33,318 nucleotides of DNA, taken from NCBI GenBank assembly GCA_017408395.1, contig JAFQUQ010000047.1, positions 1-33,318 on the forward strand, given 5' to 3'. Positions within the stretch are counted from its first letter, which is position 1; every line of letters begins with the position of its first letter. The position numbers were made by a program, and so were the translations under genes. Positions 6,995-14,528 of the stretch are shown here, one piece after another. The DNA is from Oscillospiraceae bacterium. GTDB taxonomy: Bacteria; Bacillota; Clostridia; Oscillospirales; Ruminococcaceae. The notes under the pieces were generated by a model, which was not told the origin of the DNA, searched no databases, and saw nothing but the letters and a program-made list of their open reading frames with translations.

Positions 6995-7725
6995 ATCACA
7001 AACCCTCCGTTTACGGAAACAGTTTCCCCCGTAATAAATGAAGCCTTGTCGGACGCAAGGAAAAATACAGCTTCCGCAACATCCTCCGGGGTGCCGATAC
7101 GTTCAAGGGGCGTTTCCTCTTTAAGCACAGCCATAGTTTCCTCGTCAAGCATACCGTTCATTTCCGTAGCAATGACCCCCGGTGCAACAGCGTTCACCGT
7201 AATTCCCGACGGACCCAGCTCCTTTGCAAGAGCCTTTGTAAAGCCGATGACAGCGGCCTTTGCGGCGGAGTAGTGCACCTCACAGGAAGCACCCGTAATG
7301 CCCCACATTGAGCTTACGTTTATAATTCTGCCGAATTTGTTGTGCACCATATGTGGCAGGACAGACTGAGTGCAGTTGTAAACGCCCTTTACGTCAACGT
7401 CAAACATTCTGTCCCATTTTTCCTCGGTGATGTCGCAGAACATAATCTGCTCCGCAATTCCCGCATTGTTTACAAGCACGTCAACGCCGCCGAATTTTTC
7501 CTCCGCAAAAGCGGTCATAGCGTTCACCGCCCCCCTGTCGGAAACATCCGCACAGAATGGCAGAGCGCTCCCGCCTGCGGAATTTATTATTTCACAGACC
7601 TCCTCCGCTTTTTTTGCAGAGGACGCATAGTTTACGATCACATTATATCCCTTTGCGCCGAAAAGGACAGCAGCCGCCCTGCCGATACCTCTTGAAGCGC
7701 CTGTTATCAAAGCTGTTTTTGCCAT
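6991..7725 (-). CDS. Short-chain dehydrogenase/reductase, FabG-like
   Basis: A 244-aa classical SDR: nucleotide-binding TGASRGIG (8-15), NNAG, catalytic Ser in NVSSMWG and YSAAK with the Tyr/Lys pair, and C-terminal GETVSVNGGFVI like 3-oxoacyl-ACP reductases. The true substrate is uncertain because no other fatty-acid genes are near; the neighbours are an exporter pair. GGAG lies 8 nt before ATG. A promoter with TTGAAT (7778-7783), 18 bp and TATACT (7754-7759) precedes it. First gene of the operon with yjjP and yjjB. Confidence 0.88.
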   Translation of the reverse strand: MAKTALITGASRGIGRAAAVLFGAKGYNVIVNYASSAKKAEEVCEIINSAGGSALPFCADVSDRGAVNAMTAFAEEKFGGVDVLVNNAGIAEQIMFCDITEEKWDRMFDVDVKGVYNCTQSVLPHMVHNKFGRIINVSSMWGITGASCEVHYSAAKAAVIGFTKALAKELGPSGITVNAVAPGVIATEMNGMLDEETMAVLKEETPLERIGTPEDVAEAVFFLASDKASFITGETVSVNGGFVI

Positions 7726-7753
7726 ACTCTCAACTCCGTAGCCTTTTTATAAT

Positions 7754-7783
7754 AGTATAACATAAACTGCACAGGGAATTCAA
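7754..7783 (-). promoter_or_regulatory. Promoter of the SDR-yjjP-yjjB operon
   Basis: TTGAAT at 7778-7783, 18-bp spacer, TATACT at 7754-7759, about 30 bp upstream of the SDR start. Confidence 0.5.
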
Positions 7784-7789
7784 TATCTA

Positions 7790-7822
7790 ATTCGTAATGC
7801 CTAATGCGTAATGCGTAATTAT
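7790..7822. repeat. Heptamer array, TAATGCG type
   Basis: Four period-7 units directly abutting the -35 box of toxin cassette C. Confidence 0.7.
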
Positions 7823-7825
7823 TTA

Positions 7826-8144
7826 TTGACAAAATAAAACGTCTGTGCTAAAATGATAGCACAGACTGAGCAATCGGAAAACGTGCGGTTACTCCCTGCC
7901 AAAAGTAGGGAGGTGATAACATGGTTACATACAGTGAATTATTTTTATTTGTTAACGTAGTAATCTCCGTTATCTCTCTTATTTATAACATCACCAAAGA
8001 CAGCAAAAAGAAATAAGAGCATAAAAATAACCGCCTCCGTCCAAAGCTGCGGTTATTTTTAAATCATCGCATTAAATTGGGGAGTAATCGTAAACCGATT
8101 GCTCTTTCTGTTTATATTATAAACCTTATTTTCCGAAATGTCAA
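7826..8144. mobile_element. Type I toxin-antitoxin cassette, copy C (inverted)
   Basis: The only copy with the toxin on the plus strand. Toxin promoter TTGACA (7826-7831), 17 bp, TAAAAT (7849-7854), overlapped by the dyad GTCTGTGCTA/TAGCACAGAC. The antisense promoter reads leftwards from TTGACA at 8139-8144. The leader hairpin differs from other copies (CTCCCT, a longer loop, AGGGAG), yet the ribosome site remains paired. Confidence 0.8.
7921..8016 (+). CDS. Small hydrophobic type I toxin peptide, copy C
   Basis: A 31-aa peptide starting MVTYSELFLFVN, with one membrane helix and the tail KDSKKK. GGAGGTGAT precedes ATG. Substitutions relative to copy A (N to S, LI to FV, I to V) are conservative and keep the reading frame, which supports translation under selection. 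Confidence 0.75.
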   Translation: MVTYSELFLFVNVVISVISLIYNITKDSKKK

Positions 8145-8189
8145 GTTTTATTATATAGCAAGGGCGGCAACCTGCCTCCCGTATAAAAT

Positions 8190-8223
8190 AATTACGCATT
8201 ACGCATTAAGCATTAAGCATTAT
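8190..8223. repeat. Heptamer array, ATTACGC/ATTAAGC type
   Basis: Period-7 array between cassette C and the stop codon of the small membrane protein; preceded by the hairpin repeat AAGGGCGGCAACCTGCC. Confidence 0.75.
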
Positions 8224-8229
8224 TTTGCG

Positions 8230-8502
8230 TCAGAATATAAGAGAAAAAAGCCAATAGTCGGTGGTTGCGCCCATTGAAAGATACATATAAATCATACCGA
8301 TAATCTCCGCCAACGACGAAACTATCGCAATTACCGAAAGCACCACGGGTATTTTTATACGGTACTCGTCACGTTTGCGTAAGCTTATGACGAGAGCGAT
8401 AATTCCCACAATAACGGACTCTGCGCTGAAGCAGAAAAATGAAAGAAGAACTGCCGCCGCCGAAAAGATTATGCCCGGCTTGTAAAATTTCTTGTCGTTC
8501 AT
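8230..8502 (-). CDS. Small membrane protein of the sigma/anti-sigma operon
   Basis: A 90-aa protein with three predicted hydrophobic helices (residues about 10-25, 28-42 and 52-75) and a charged loop SLRKRDEYRIKIP between the second and third. It resembles DUF4190-like small membrane proteins but I do not recognise a specific family. It lies 9 nt after the anti-sigma gene with GAGGGA before ATG, so it is probably the third gene of the sigma operon. Function unknown. Confidence 0.65.
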   Translation of the reverse strand: MNDKKFYKPGIIFSAAAVLLSFFCFSAESVIVGIIALVISLRKRDEYRIKIPVVLSVIAIVSSLAEIIGMIYMYLSMGATTDYWLFSLIF

Positions 8503-8511
8503 TCAAATCCC

Positions 8512-9183
8512 TCACTTTCTTTCCCAGAGCACGTAATCTGTGCCGCTTACATCGTCGTAGTAGTAAAGAGTGCCGATGTGTTCTTTGTCGGCTTTGTTGA
8601 AAATCATTGTCCTCTCCTCGGCGGAGCTTATGTCCATTTCAAAAAGCAACGGCAGGCTGTCTGCCACAGCGTTAAGACGGCGCTGTTTAAGGGTAAAGGA
8701 CATTGCACAGGCGTTTTCCCTGTCGAAATTTTCACCTGTCAGACGGTTGCCTGCGGTATCGATAAGGTCGGGGTAAATAAACCACGCTTCAACGGCGGAA
8801 TTTTTCTTGCACAGCCATAAATTTCCGTCAGCGTCCTCCTCCACACGTACATTTTCCGCTAAGTTGTATTTCTCGTAATCCATTGTGCAGTCCATCGAGA
8901 ACCACAGATTAAGCATTATAATTCCGGGAATAACCACCACTAACAGCACCGCCGCAATAATGACTATCTTTTCAATCAGAATACGCTTTTTTATTCTTTT
9001 TATGGTGCTGATGTCGTTTTCCCCTGCAACGGCAATGTCACGTCCCATTTTTTCAAGCTCGCCCCTGCATTCGTCACAGTCGGCAATGTGTTCGGCTACC
9101 GCCTTTCTGCTTTCCTCGCTGCACACGCTGTCTGCGTAAAGTGGCAGCAGGTCTTTTATCATTCCGCAATTGTTCTTACTCAT
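8512..9183 (-). CDS. Zinc-finger anti-sigma factor (zf-HC2/ZAS type), membrane bound
   Basis: A 223-aa protein with an N-terminal anti-sigma domain holding HIADCDEC (H-x3-C-x2-C zinc motif) after LLPLYADSVCSEESR, a membrane helix (about residues 70-95) and a ~125-residue extracellular domain without a recognised fold. It probably sequesters the ECF sigma factor encoded just upstream and releases it on an envelope signal. Its ATG overlaps the sigma stop codon (ATGA), indicating coupled translation and stoichiometric synthesis. Confidence 0.85.
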   Translation of the reverse strand: MSKNNCGMIKDLLPLYADSVCSEESRKAVAEHIADCDECRGELEKMGRDIAVAGENDISTIKRIKKRILIEKIVIIAAVLLVVVIPGIIMLNLWFSMDCTMDYEKYNLAENVRVEEDADGNLWLCKKNSAVEAWFIYPDLIDTAGNRLTGENFDRENACAMSFTLKQRRLNAVADSLPLLFEMDISSAEERTMIFNKADKEHIGTLYYYDDVSGTDYVLWERK

Positions 9184-9668
9184 TTCTGTTCCTCCAGTTC
9201 ATTGATAATTTTAAGCTTTGCACGGTGAAAGGTTACTCTTGCCCAGCTTTCCGTCTTGCCGAAAACCTCTGCTATCTGCGCAAAGGACAGCTCGCTGAAA
9301 ATACGCAGGCCGAAAACCTCTTTGTAAGGCTCCTCCAGCTTGTGCAGAATTTTATGTACCGCCATAGTCTCGGCCTTGTCTATGAGCCTGTCTTCAACGG
9401 AAGCGGCTGTATCGGGAAGAGCGTCGTCGGCTTCCTCGCCCGTAAACCTGCCGTTTTTCCTGCAATAGGTCAGATAGGTGTTCTTTGCTATCTGACACAG
9501 CCACACCCTCACGTCACAGCCGCCCTTGAAGCTGCCGATTGATTTCATCGCCTTAAAAAAGGTTTCCTGGGTTATTTCCTCGGCAACGTCGTCGCTGTGG
9601 GAGAGGGCTTTGATGTAAAGCCTGACATCGTGGAAATATCGGTTGTAAAGTTCTTCCACATACTGCAT
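9180..9668 (-). CDS. ECF-type RNA polymerase sigma factor
   Basis: A 162-aa sigma-70 family protein with region 2 (residues 8-75, with DDVAEEITQETFFKAMK and VRVWLCQIAKNTYL) and region 4 (about 105-155, with LSFAQIAEVFGKTESWARVTFHRAK), lacking regions 1 and 3 as in ECF factors. It starts at ATG 9668 with GGAGG upstream. Coupled to the anti-sigma gene. Its target promoters are not evident; ECF factors commonly activate their own operon. Confidence 0.9.
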   Translation of the reverse strand: MQYVEELYNRYFHDVRLYIKALSHSDDVAEEITQETFFKAMKSIGSFKGGCDVRVWLCQIAKNTYLTYCRKNGRFTGEEADDALPDTAASVEDRLIDKAETMAVHKILHKLEEPYKEVFGLRIFSELSFAQIAEVFGKTESWARVTFHRAKLKIINELEEQK

Positions 9669-9789
9669 TTCGGGACCTCCTTTCCTGCGTTCTCAACTAT
9701 AAGACTCCGCAGAACAGATTTCGTTACAAAAATTTGCGGAATTTTTTTCTTCTTAAATTTTAGCACATTTTTCATTAATCTTCAATAGC

Positions 9790-9859
9790 TTATTTAAATC
9801 ATATGATTTAAATAAATTAACAAAACGTTAACATTAACGGTAGATGTTTGTGATATAAT
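9790..9859. promoter_or_regulatory. Palindromes and -10 box upstream of the GGDEF gene
   Basis: A perfect 26-bp palindrome at 9790-9815 (half-site TTATTTAAATCAT) and a second dyad, CGTTAA-CA-TTAACG, at 9826-9839 precede TATAAT at 9854-9859. They lie between the divergent ECF sigma gene and the GGDEF gene. No good -35 box is present, which fits an activator-controlled or repressor-controlled promoter. Confidence 0.5.
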
Positions 9860-9927
9860 GTTTGTGTGTAGTTGTGCATATTGTTTAAAATTTTACATTG
9901 ACGTAAACACAGAATCGGGTGATTTTT

Positions 9928-11898
9928 TTGAGTAAGGGAAATAAGGGTTATTACACCGTGGCACTGGTTTCGGGCGGCGCAGACAGCGCATACCATACCG
10001 TTATCGCCGATAATATGGCTCACGAGTGTCATAGGAATAACTATAAAATTATATGGTATCAGTCACTCTGCACCGATGATTTTACGGACAAGCCCTACGA
10101 AGTGGGCGAAATGAACATCTATAACCTTATCAACTATGACCTTGTTGACGTGGTGGTTATGCTGTCCCTTACGATGAAATGGGAAAAATCCAAGCAGGAT
10201 ATTATTGACCGTGCAAAAGAACATGGCGTTCCGCTTATTTCCATCGACGAGGAAATCGAGGGCGCTTACAATATTAAAATGGACTACGAGGCAGGTCTGG
10301 AGGACCTTATCCGTCACGTTATCGAAAAGCATAAGGTGAAATCCCTTGGCTTCATTACGGGTATGAGAGGTCACGAACAGTCCGACGCCCGTGAGAAGAA
10401 ATTCAGGGAGCTGCTGGATGAATACGGCATCCCCGTTGATGAGGATTTTATCGGCGAGGCGTTCTTCTGGCACGAACAGGCTGAAGTTCTGGTGCAGAGC
10501 TGGTATGACAAGAGAAAATGCCTGCCCGATGCAATTATCTGTGCAAACGATTCCATGGCTATCGGTGCCAGCAATAAAATCACCGAGCTGGGTTTAAAAA
10601 TCCCTGCCGATGTAATCGTTACAGGTCTGGACGGTATCGAGGAGGCTATGAACTACTCCCCTTCCATAACCACCGCAAAGCTTAACATCACAGGTATGGC
10701 AAAGCGTGTTTCCCAGCTTATCGAGCCGATATGCAGCGGTAAACTCAAGGCGGAGGGTCTTGAGATCATCGAGGCGGAACGCCGTCTTACACAGAGCTGC
10801 AGCTGTCAGCCTTTATCCACGGCACAGTATGAAAACGCCATCAAGCACAGGATTTACGACGATATGAACTGGTTTAAGAATTCAAACCGTGTCGTTATAA
10901 ACCTTGCAGAGGAGGTTTCGGCAGGCGCCGATTTTGAAGCTACCGTTGACGGTACCGCACTTTTCCTTAAACGAATCTGGTCAAAGGAATCGTACATCTG
11001 TATCTGTGACGATTTTCTGTCGGATATTTCCAGTATACAGGATTTCAATTCCGATTACGACAACTACCGCACAGAGGGTTACAGCGAAAATATAAGATAT
11101 TGCGTCTGCGTAAAGTCCTTCGGCGCAAATAACTACGAAACGGAACGTAAGGCTCCCTTTAAAACGGCTGACCTGCTTCCCGACCTGGACGCTTTCTTTG
11201 AAAATAATACGGGACTTATGGTGCTCCCGCTTCACTATCAGGACAGAACCATCGGCTATATTGCCATAGAATTCCAGCATTGTGAGGGCAATTTCAGCGT
11301 CCTCAACACCTTTGACGGCAACGTTATCGGTATGGTGCTTGAAAACGCAAGGGTTCAGTGTGAGCTTCACCGCTTTGCAAACAGGCTGGAGGAGCTTTAC
11401 ATCAGGGACCCTATGACAAATCTGCTTAACCGACGGGGCTTTTTCCGGTTTGTGCCGTCCATTTACGAGGACTGCATAAAGAATAAAAAGCGGTTTATGA
11501 TAATTTCCGTTGACCTTGACGAGCTTAAGGAAATCAACGATATTCACGGTCACGCCGACGGCGACAACGCTATCATCACCATTGCAAACGCCCTTAATGC
11601 GGCGGCTTTGAACGGCGAGGTGACGGCACGTTTCGGCGGTGACGAGTATGTTGTTGCGGGTGTGTGTGAAACCGAGGAGTACGGCAACCTTTTCATAAAG
11701 AGGGTACGGGATTTCCTGGATAATTACAACAGCACATCGGGCAAGCCATACACAGTCAGGGCGAGCTGCGGTATTTACAAGAACGTACCTGAGGAGGGTA
11801 TGTCACTTGACGAGTTCATTTCGGGTGCCGACAAGGTGATGTACGAGGAAAAAATGCTTTCCAAGCGTCACAGGGGCATTTCCAGACGGAGAATGTAA
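9928..11898 (+). CDS. Sugar-binding-like sensor/GGDEF diguanylate cyclase
   Basis: About 656 aa. The N-terminal ~270 residues match the periplasmic-binding/LacI-type ligand domain (ICANDSMAIGASNKITELGLKIPADVIVTG region) but have no helix-turn-helix and no signal peptide, so ligand sensing is probably cytoplasmic. A linker with SCSCQPL follows, then a GAF-like middle domain and a GGDEF domain starting at DPMTNLLNRRG (about 493) with active site GGDEY (570-574). The inhibitory RxxD I-site is missing (LNGE occupies its place). It probably makes c-di-GMP in response to a small ligand. TTG 9928 behind GGGTGAT fits better as start than GTG 9919. Confidence 0.87.
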   Translation: MSKGNKGYYTVALVSGGADSAYHTVIADNMAHECHRNNYKIIWYQSLCTDDFTDKPYEVGEMNIYNLINYDLVDVVVMLSLTMKWEKSKQDIIDRAKEHGVPLISIDEEIEGAYNIKMDYEAGLEDLIRHVIEKHKVKSLGFITGMRGHEQSDAREKKFRELLDEYGIPVDEDFIGEAFFWHEQAEVLVQSWYDKRKCLPDAIICANDSMAIGASNKITELGLKIPADVIVTGLDGIEEAMNYSPSITTAKLNITGMAKRVSQLIEPICSGKLKAEGLEIIEAERRLTQSCSCQPLSTAQYENAIKHRIYDDMNWFKNSNRVVINLAEEVSAGADFEATVDGTALFLKRIWSKESYICICDDFLSDISSIQDFNSDYDNYRTEGYSENIRYCVCVKSFGANNYETERKAPFKTADLLPDLDAFFENNTGLMVLPLHYQDRTIGYIAIEFQHCEGNFSVLNTFDGNVIGMVLENARVQCELHRFANRLEELYIRDPMTNLLNRRGFFRFVPSIYEDCIKNKKRFMIISVDLDELKEINDIHGHADGDNAIITIANALNAAALNGEVTARFGGDEYVVAGVCETEEYGNLFIKRVRDFLDNYNSTSGKPYTVRASCGIYKNVPEEGMSLDEFISGADKVMYEEKMLSKRHRGISRRRM

Positions 11899-11927
11899 TT
11901 TCAAACGGACGACATTTATAATGCGTA

Positions 11928-12017
11928 ATCAGGACGGCACTTGCCGTCCTTTTTTATTTAGTGAAGAAGGGGCGGATAATATCCGCCCCTACAAATATTG
12001 CCGTTCTAACTAATTCT
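11928..12017 (+). repeat. 90-bp composite repeat, inverted partner at 15448-15537
   Basis: Contains the terminator-like hairpin GGACGGC/GCCGTCC with T6 (11932-11955), which probably ends the GGDEF transcript, then GGGGCGGATAATATCCGCCCC and a conserved tail. A nearly identical copy lies inverted at 15448-15537. Shorter parts recur at 25057-25200 and 26225-26335. Confidence 0.75.
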
Positions 12018-12029
12018 GTGATTTTTTGT

Positions 12030-12087
12030 TAATTACGCATTACGCATTAAGCATTACGCATTAAACTAATTCCGAACTCCGAATTAA
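12030..12087. repeat. Heptamer arrays, both types
   Basis: ATTACGC/ATTAAGC units followed by AATTCCG units. The remaining gene-free DNA to 12333 shows only a possible promoter (TTGTAT, 18 bp, TATCAT near 12247-12276). Confidence 0.7.
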
Positions 12088-12333
12088 TTTAATGCCGCCT
12101 TTTTTATTGCAAAAACGTCCGCAAACAGTCATTTCCGTTAATTTGCAGTTATGTTTTCGTTCATCATTTCTCCATAATTGATTTGCGTTTGTTCGTTTCA
12201 AACAATCCGTTTCCGATTTCTTTGTGCAAAAGGCAATAAAAAGATGTTATTGTATGTTACTATCCGGTTGTGCTATCATAAAAGCAGGAAAAACAAAAGC
12301 TTTTACAAACAAGCAGAATTAAGGAGGATATTT

Positions 12334-13128
12334 ATGGCAAAAACAGAAAGAAAAGGCTTTGTAATGTACGATAATTATATTGAACAGGTGGAGCTGCTTA
12401 CGGACGCAGAGGCAGGAAAGCTGTTCAGGGCACTGCTCCGTTTTTCGGGCACGGGAGAGTCCCCACGCTTTGAAGGCAAGCTTATGCTTGCGTTCAGCTT
12501 TATGAAAGGACAGATACAGCGTGATGCCGAAAAATACGCAGATGTGTGCAAAAAGAGAAAGGAAGCAGGCAAAAAAGGCGGCAGACCGAAAAAACAGCCT
12601 GCCGCAGATGAAAAATCACCGTCTGAAAAAACCAAATGCTTTTCTGAAAAAGCAAAAAAACCTAATATAAATATAAATGAAAATGCAAACGTAAATGAAA
12701 ACGTAAATGCAAATGCAATTGTAAGTGCAAGTGTAAGTGCAAGTGAAACGGAAGCTGCGTCCGCAGCCCAGTCCCCTGCTCCGCAGGACCGACAGACCGA
12801 CGACGACAACAAAAATATATATTTCGGAAACAACGTTACCCTTACCAAAAAGCAGCACCGTGAGCTTACGGAAAAATACGGCCACGAAATGGTCAGTATT
12901 TACATTTCAAGGGTGGACGATTACATCAGAAACAAGCTTGTACGGCCTTACAGCAACCACTACACCACCCTTTGCAAATGGATGGAAGAGGACGGGTGCC
13001 GTGTTTACAACGGGTCATCGGATGAACGTCACAGGGAGGTCGTCTGCGTAGACCCCGAACATTCCTACGACCTTAAAAAGCTGCTGGAGCACGCTATGAA
13101 TTTTACGCCCACCATCAAAGATCAATGA
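12334..13128 (+). CDS. DUF6291-like phage replication-associated protein
   Basis: About 264 aa. Residues 1-75 (KGFVMYDNYIEQVELL through the AFSFMKGQIQRD region) resemble the DUF6291 domain found in prophages and conjugative elements, followed by a basic patch KKGGRPKK. A low-complexity linker follows (residues ~110-150, repeats of N-x-N-E and S-A-S), then a C-terminal helical domain (LTEKYGHEMVSIYISRVDDY to TTLCKWMEEDG) like those of DnaD-type replication organisers. I start at ATG 12334 with AAGGAGG; an earlier in-frame start has no ribosome site. It stands alone here, probably a remnant or cargo. Its stop overlaps the convergent CLC gene by 7 bp. Confidence 0.72.
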   Translation: MAKTERKGFVMYDNYIEQVELLTDAEAGKLFRALLRFSGTGESPRFEGKLMLAFSFMKGQIQRDAEKYADVCKKRKEAGKKGGRPKKQPAADEKSPSEKTKCFSEKAKKPNININENANVNENVNANAIVSASVSASETEAASAAQSPAPQDRQTDDDNKNIYFGNNVTLTKKQHRELTEKYGHEMVSIYISRVDDYIRNKLVRPYSNHYTTLCKWMEEDGCRVYNGSSDERHREVVCVDPEHSYDLKKLLEHAMNFTPTIKDQ

Positions 13129-14444
13129 CCGCCCTGCTTTTTTACACGCTGAGGACGGAACTTTGACTGGTAGAATTTCTGTGCGCTGTAAAGTCCGCTG
13201 TAACCCGAAAGCATATAGCTTACCGCAATTGCAACTGCGTAAAAGGGCATTCCTGCCAGCCCGAAAAGCTCTGCGCTTAAAATCAGGGACGCCAGAGGGC
13301 AGTTTGTTACGCCGCAGAACACCGCAATGAGTCCCACAGCCGCCCCGAAGGACGGGTTTAAGCCGAGAAGTGCGCCTACTGTACAGCCTAAGGTTGAGCC
13401 TACAAAAAAGCTTGGCACGATCTCGCCGCCCTTAAAGCCGCAGCCAAGGGTCAGGGCTGTAAAAATAATCTTTATCAGAAATGCCAGAGGATCAGCTTCC
13501 CCTACAAATGCACGCTTTATTACGTCCATACCTGCACCGTTGTAATCGGTGGTACCCAGAAGAATGGTTAAAATTACAATTATCACGCCGCCTGCCGCTG
13601 CTCTTAAATAGCGGTTGTGTATGTATTTTGCGTAAAGACCGCCTGCCTTGTGCATAGTTTCGCAGAAAAGCACGCTCACCGCCGCACATACCGCACCCAG
13701 AACAAGCACCGCACCCAGCTGAGGAAGGCCTGAAACGTCAAGCACAGGCGCACCGCTTACGATGAAGCTTTCCGCTTCCGCACCGAGAGCGTGTGCAACC
13801 ACCGACGCCGTCACCGCTGAGATCATACAGGGCACCATCGCCGAATACTGGAGCGCACCCACCACCGTTACCTCCTGTGCAAACACAGCCGCCGCCGCAG
13901 GCGTGCCGAAAAGTGCGGAAAAGCCCGCGCTCATACCGCACATCACAAGCATTGACGTGTCCTTTTTGTCAAGCTTAAGCAGTCTGCCCAGGGGCGCTGT
14001 AAGTGAGCCGCCTATCTGAAGCGCCGCACCCTCACGTCCTGCCGAGCCGCCGCAGAGGTGTGTAATGAAGGTTGCCGCAAAAATAAGCGGGGCTGTGCGG
14101 AAAGTGACCTCCGCCTTGCCGCCTGCGGCGAGGATTATGGTGTTTGTGCCCCTGTCGTCCTGCATTCTTGCAGAATTGTAAAGAAACACCAGTAAAAGGC
14201 CTGCTATGGGCAGGAATAAAATAACAAATCTATGCTCATTACGGAACTCCGTTGCAAATTCAAGGCACTTTCCGAACATTGCACCCACTACGCCTGTAAA
14301 CGCACCGCAGACTATGGCAATGACCGTCCATTTTAAGAAAGCCTTGCAGAGTGAACGGTAGGAGTCAGGCTCCACAGGTCCCAGACGTTCCATAAACCCC
14401 TTGTGGGTGGTCACGGTTTCTTTTTCGGTGGCTGTGTTCTTCAT
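13122..14444 (-). CDS. CLC-family chloride/anion channel or exchanger
   Basis: A 440-aa protein with about ten to twelve hydrophobic segments and the CLC hallmarks: GGSAGREGAALQIGG (GREGxxxQ motif; Ala replaces the usual Pro) and CGFKGGEIVPSFFVG (GxxxP motif). The GSAGREG form is also seen in fluoride-transporting CLC proteins, but no fluoride riboswitch consensus occurs upstream. It could move chloride, fluoride or another halide. AAAGGAG precedes ATG. It lies downstream of a LytTR regulator with an intrinsic terminator between, so it is probably a separate unit. Confidence 0.88.
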   Translation of the reverse strand: MKNTATEKETVTTHKGFMERLGPVEPDSYRSLCKAFLKWTVIAIVCGAFTGVVGAMFGKCLEFATEFRNEHRFVILFLPIAGLLLVFLYNSARMQDDRGTNTIILAAGGKAEVTFRTAPLIFAATFITHLCGGSAGREGAALQIGGSLTAPLGRLLKLDKKDTSMLVMCGMSAGFSALFGTPAAAAVFAQEVTVVGALQYSAMVPCMISAVTASVVAHALGAEAESFIVSGAPVLDVSGLPQLGAVLVLGAVCAAVSVLFCETMHKAGGLYAKYIHNRYLRAAAGGVIIVILTILLGTTDYNGAGMDVIKRAFVGEADPLAFLIKIIFTALTLGCGFKGGEIVPSFFVGSTLGCTVGALLGLNPSFGAAVGLIAVFCGVTNCPLASLILSAELFGLAGMPFYAVAIAVSYMLSGYSGLYSAQKFYQSKFRPQRVKKQGGH

Positions 14445-14477
14445 TAAACACTGCTCCTTTCATTGGTTGTAATTCCC

Positions 14478-14517
14478 GAAAAAATCCGCTTACCCGATAG
14501 ACGGACAGGCGGATTTG
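14478..14517 (-). terminator. Intrinsic terminator after the LytTR gene
   Basis: On the minus strand AAATCCGC pairs with GCGGATTT and is followed by a T run, just downstream of the LytTR stop and before the CLC start. Confidence 0.7.
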
Positions 14518-14528
14518 GAATGGTTTAT

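Noticed and set aside
12178..12333. N-terminal extension of the DUF6291 protein
   Set aside because: No ribosome site at the early start, while ATG 12334 has an ideal AAGGAGG and begins the recognisable domain.
12375..12885. Minus-strand ORFs of 157 and 89 codons inside the DUF6291 gene
   Set aside because: They mirror the low-complexity linker in reverse; the plus-strand frame has the ribosome site and a recognisable domain.
14445..14528. Fluoride riboswitch upstream of the CLC gene
   Set aside because: Only an intrinsic terminator hairpin is present; the conserved riboswitch core is not.
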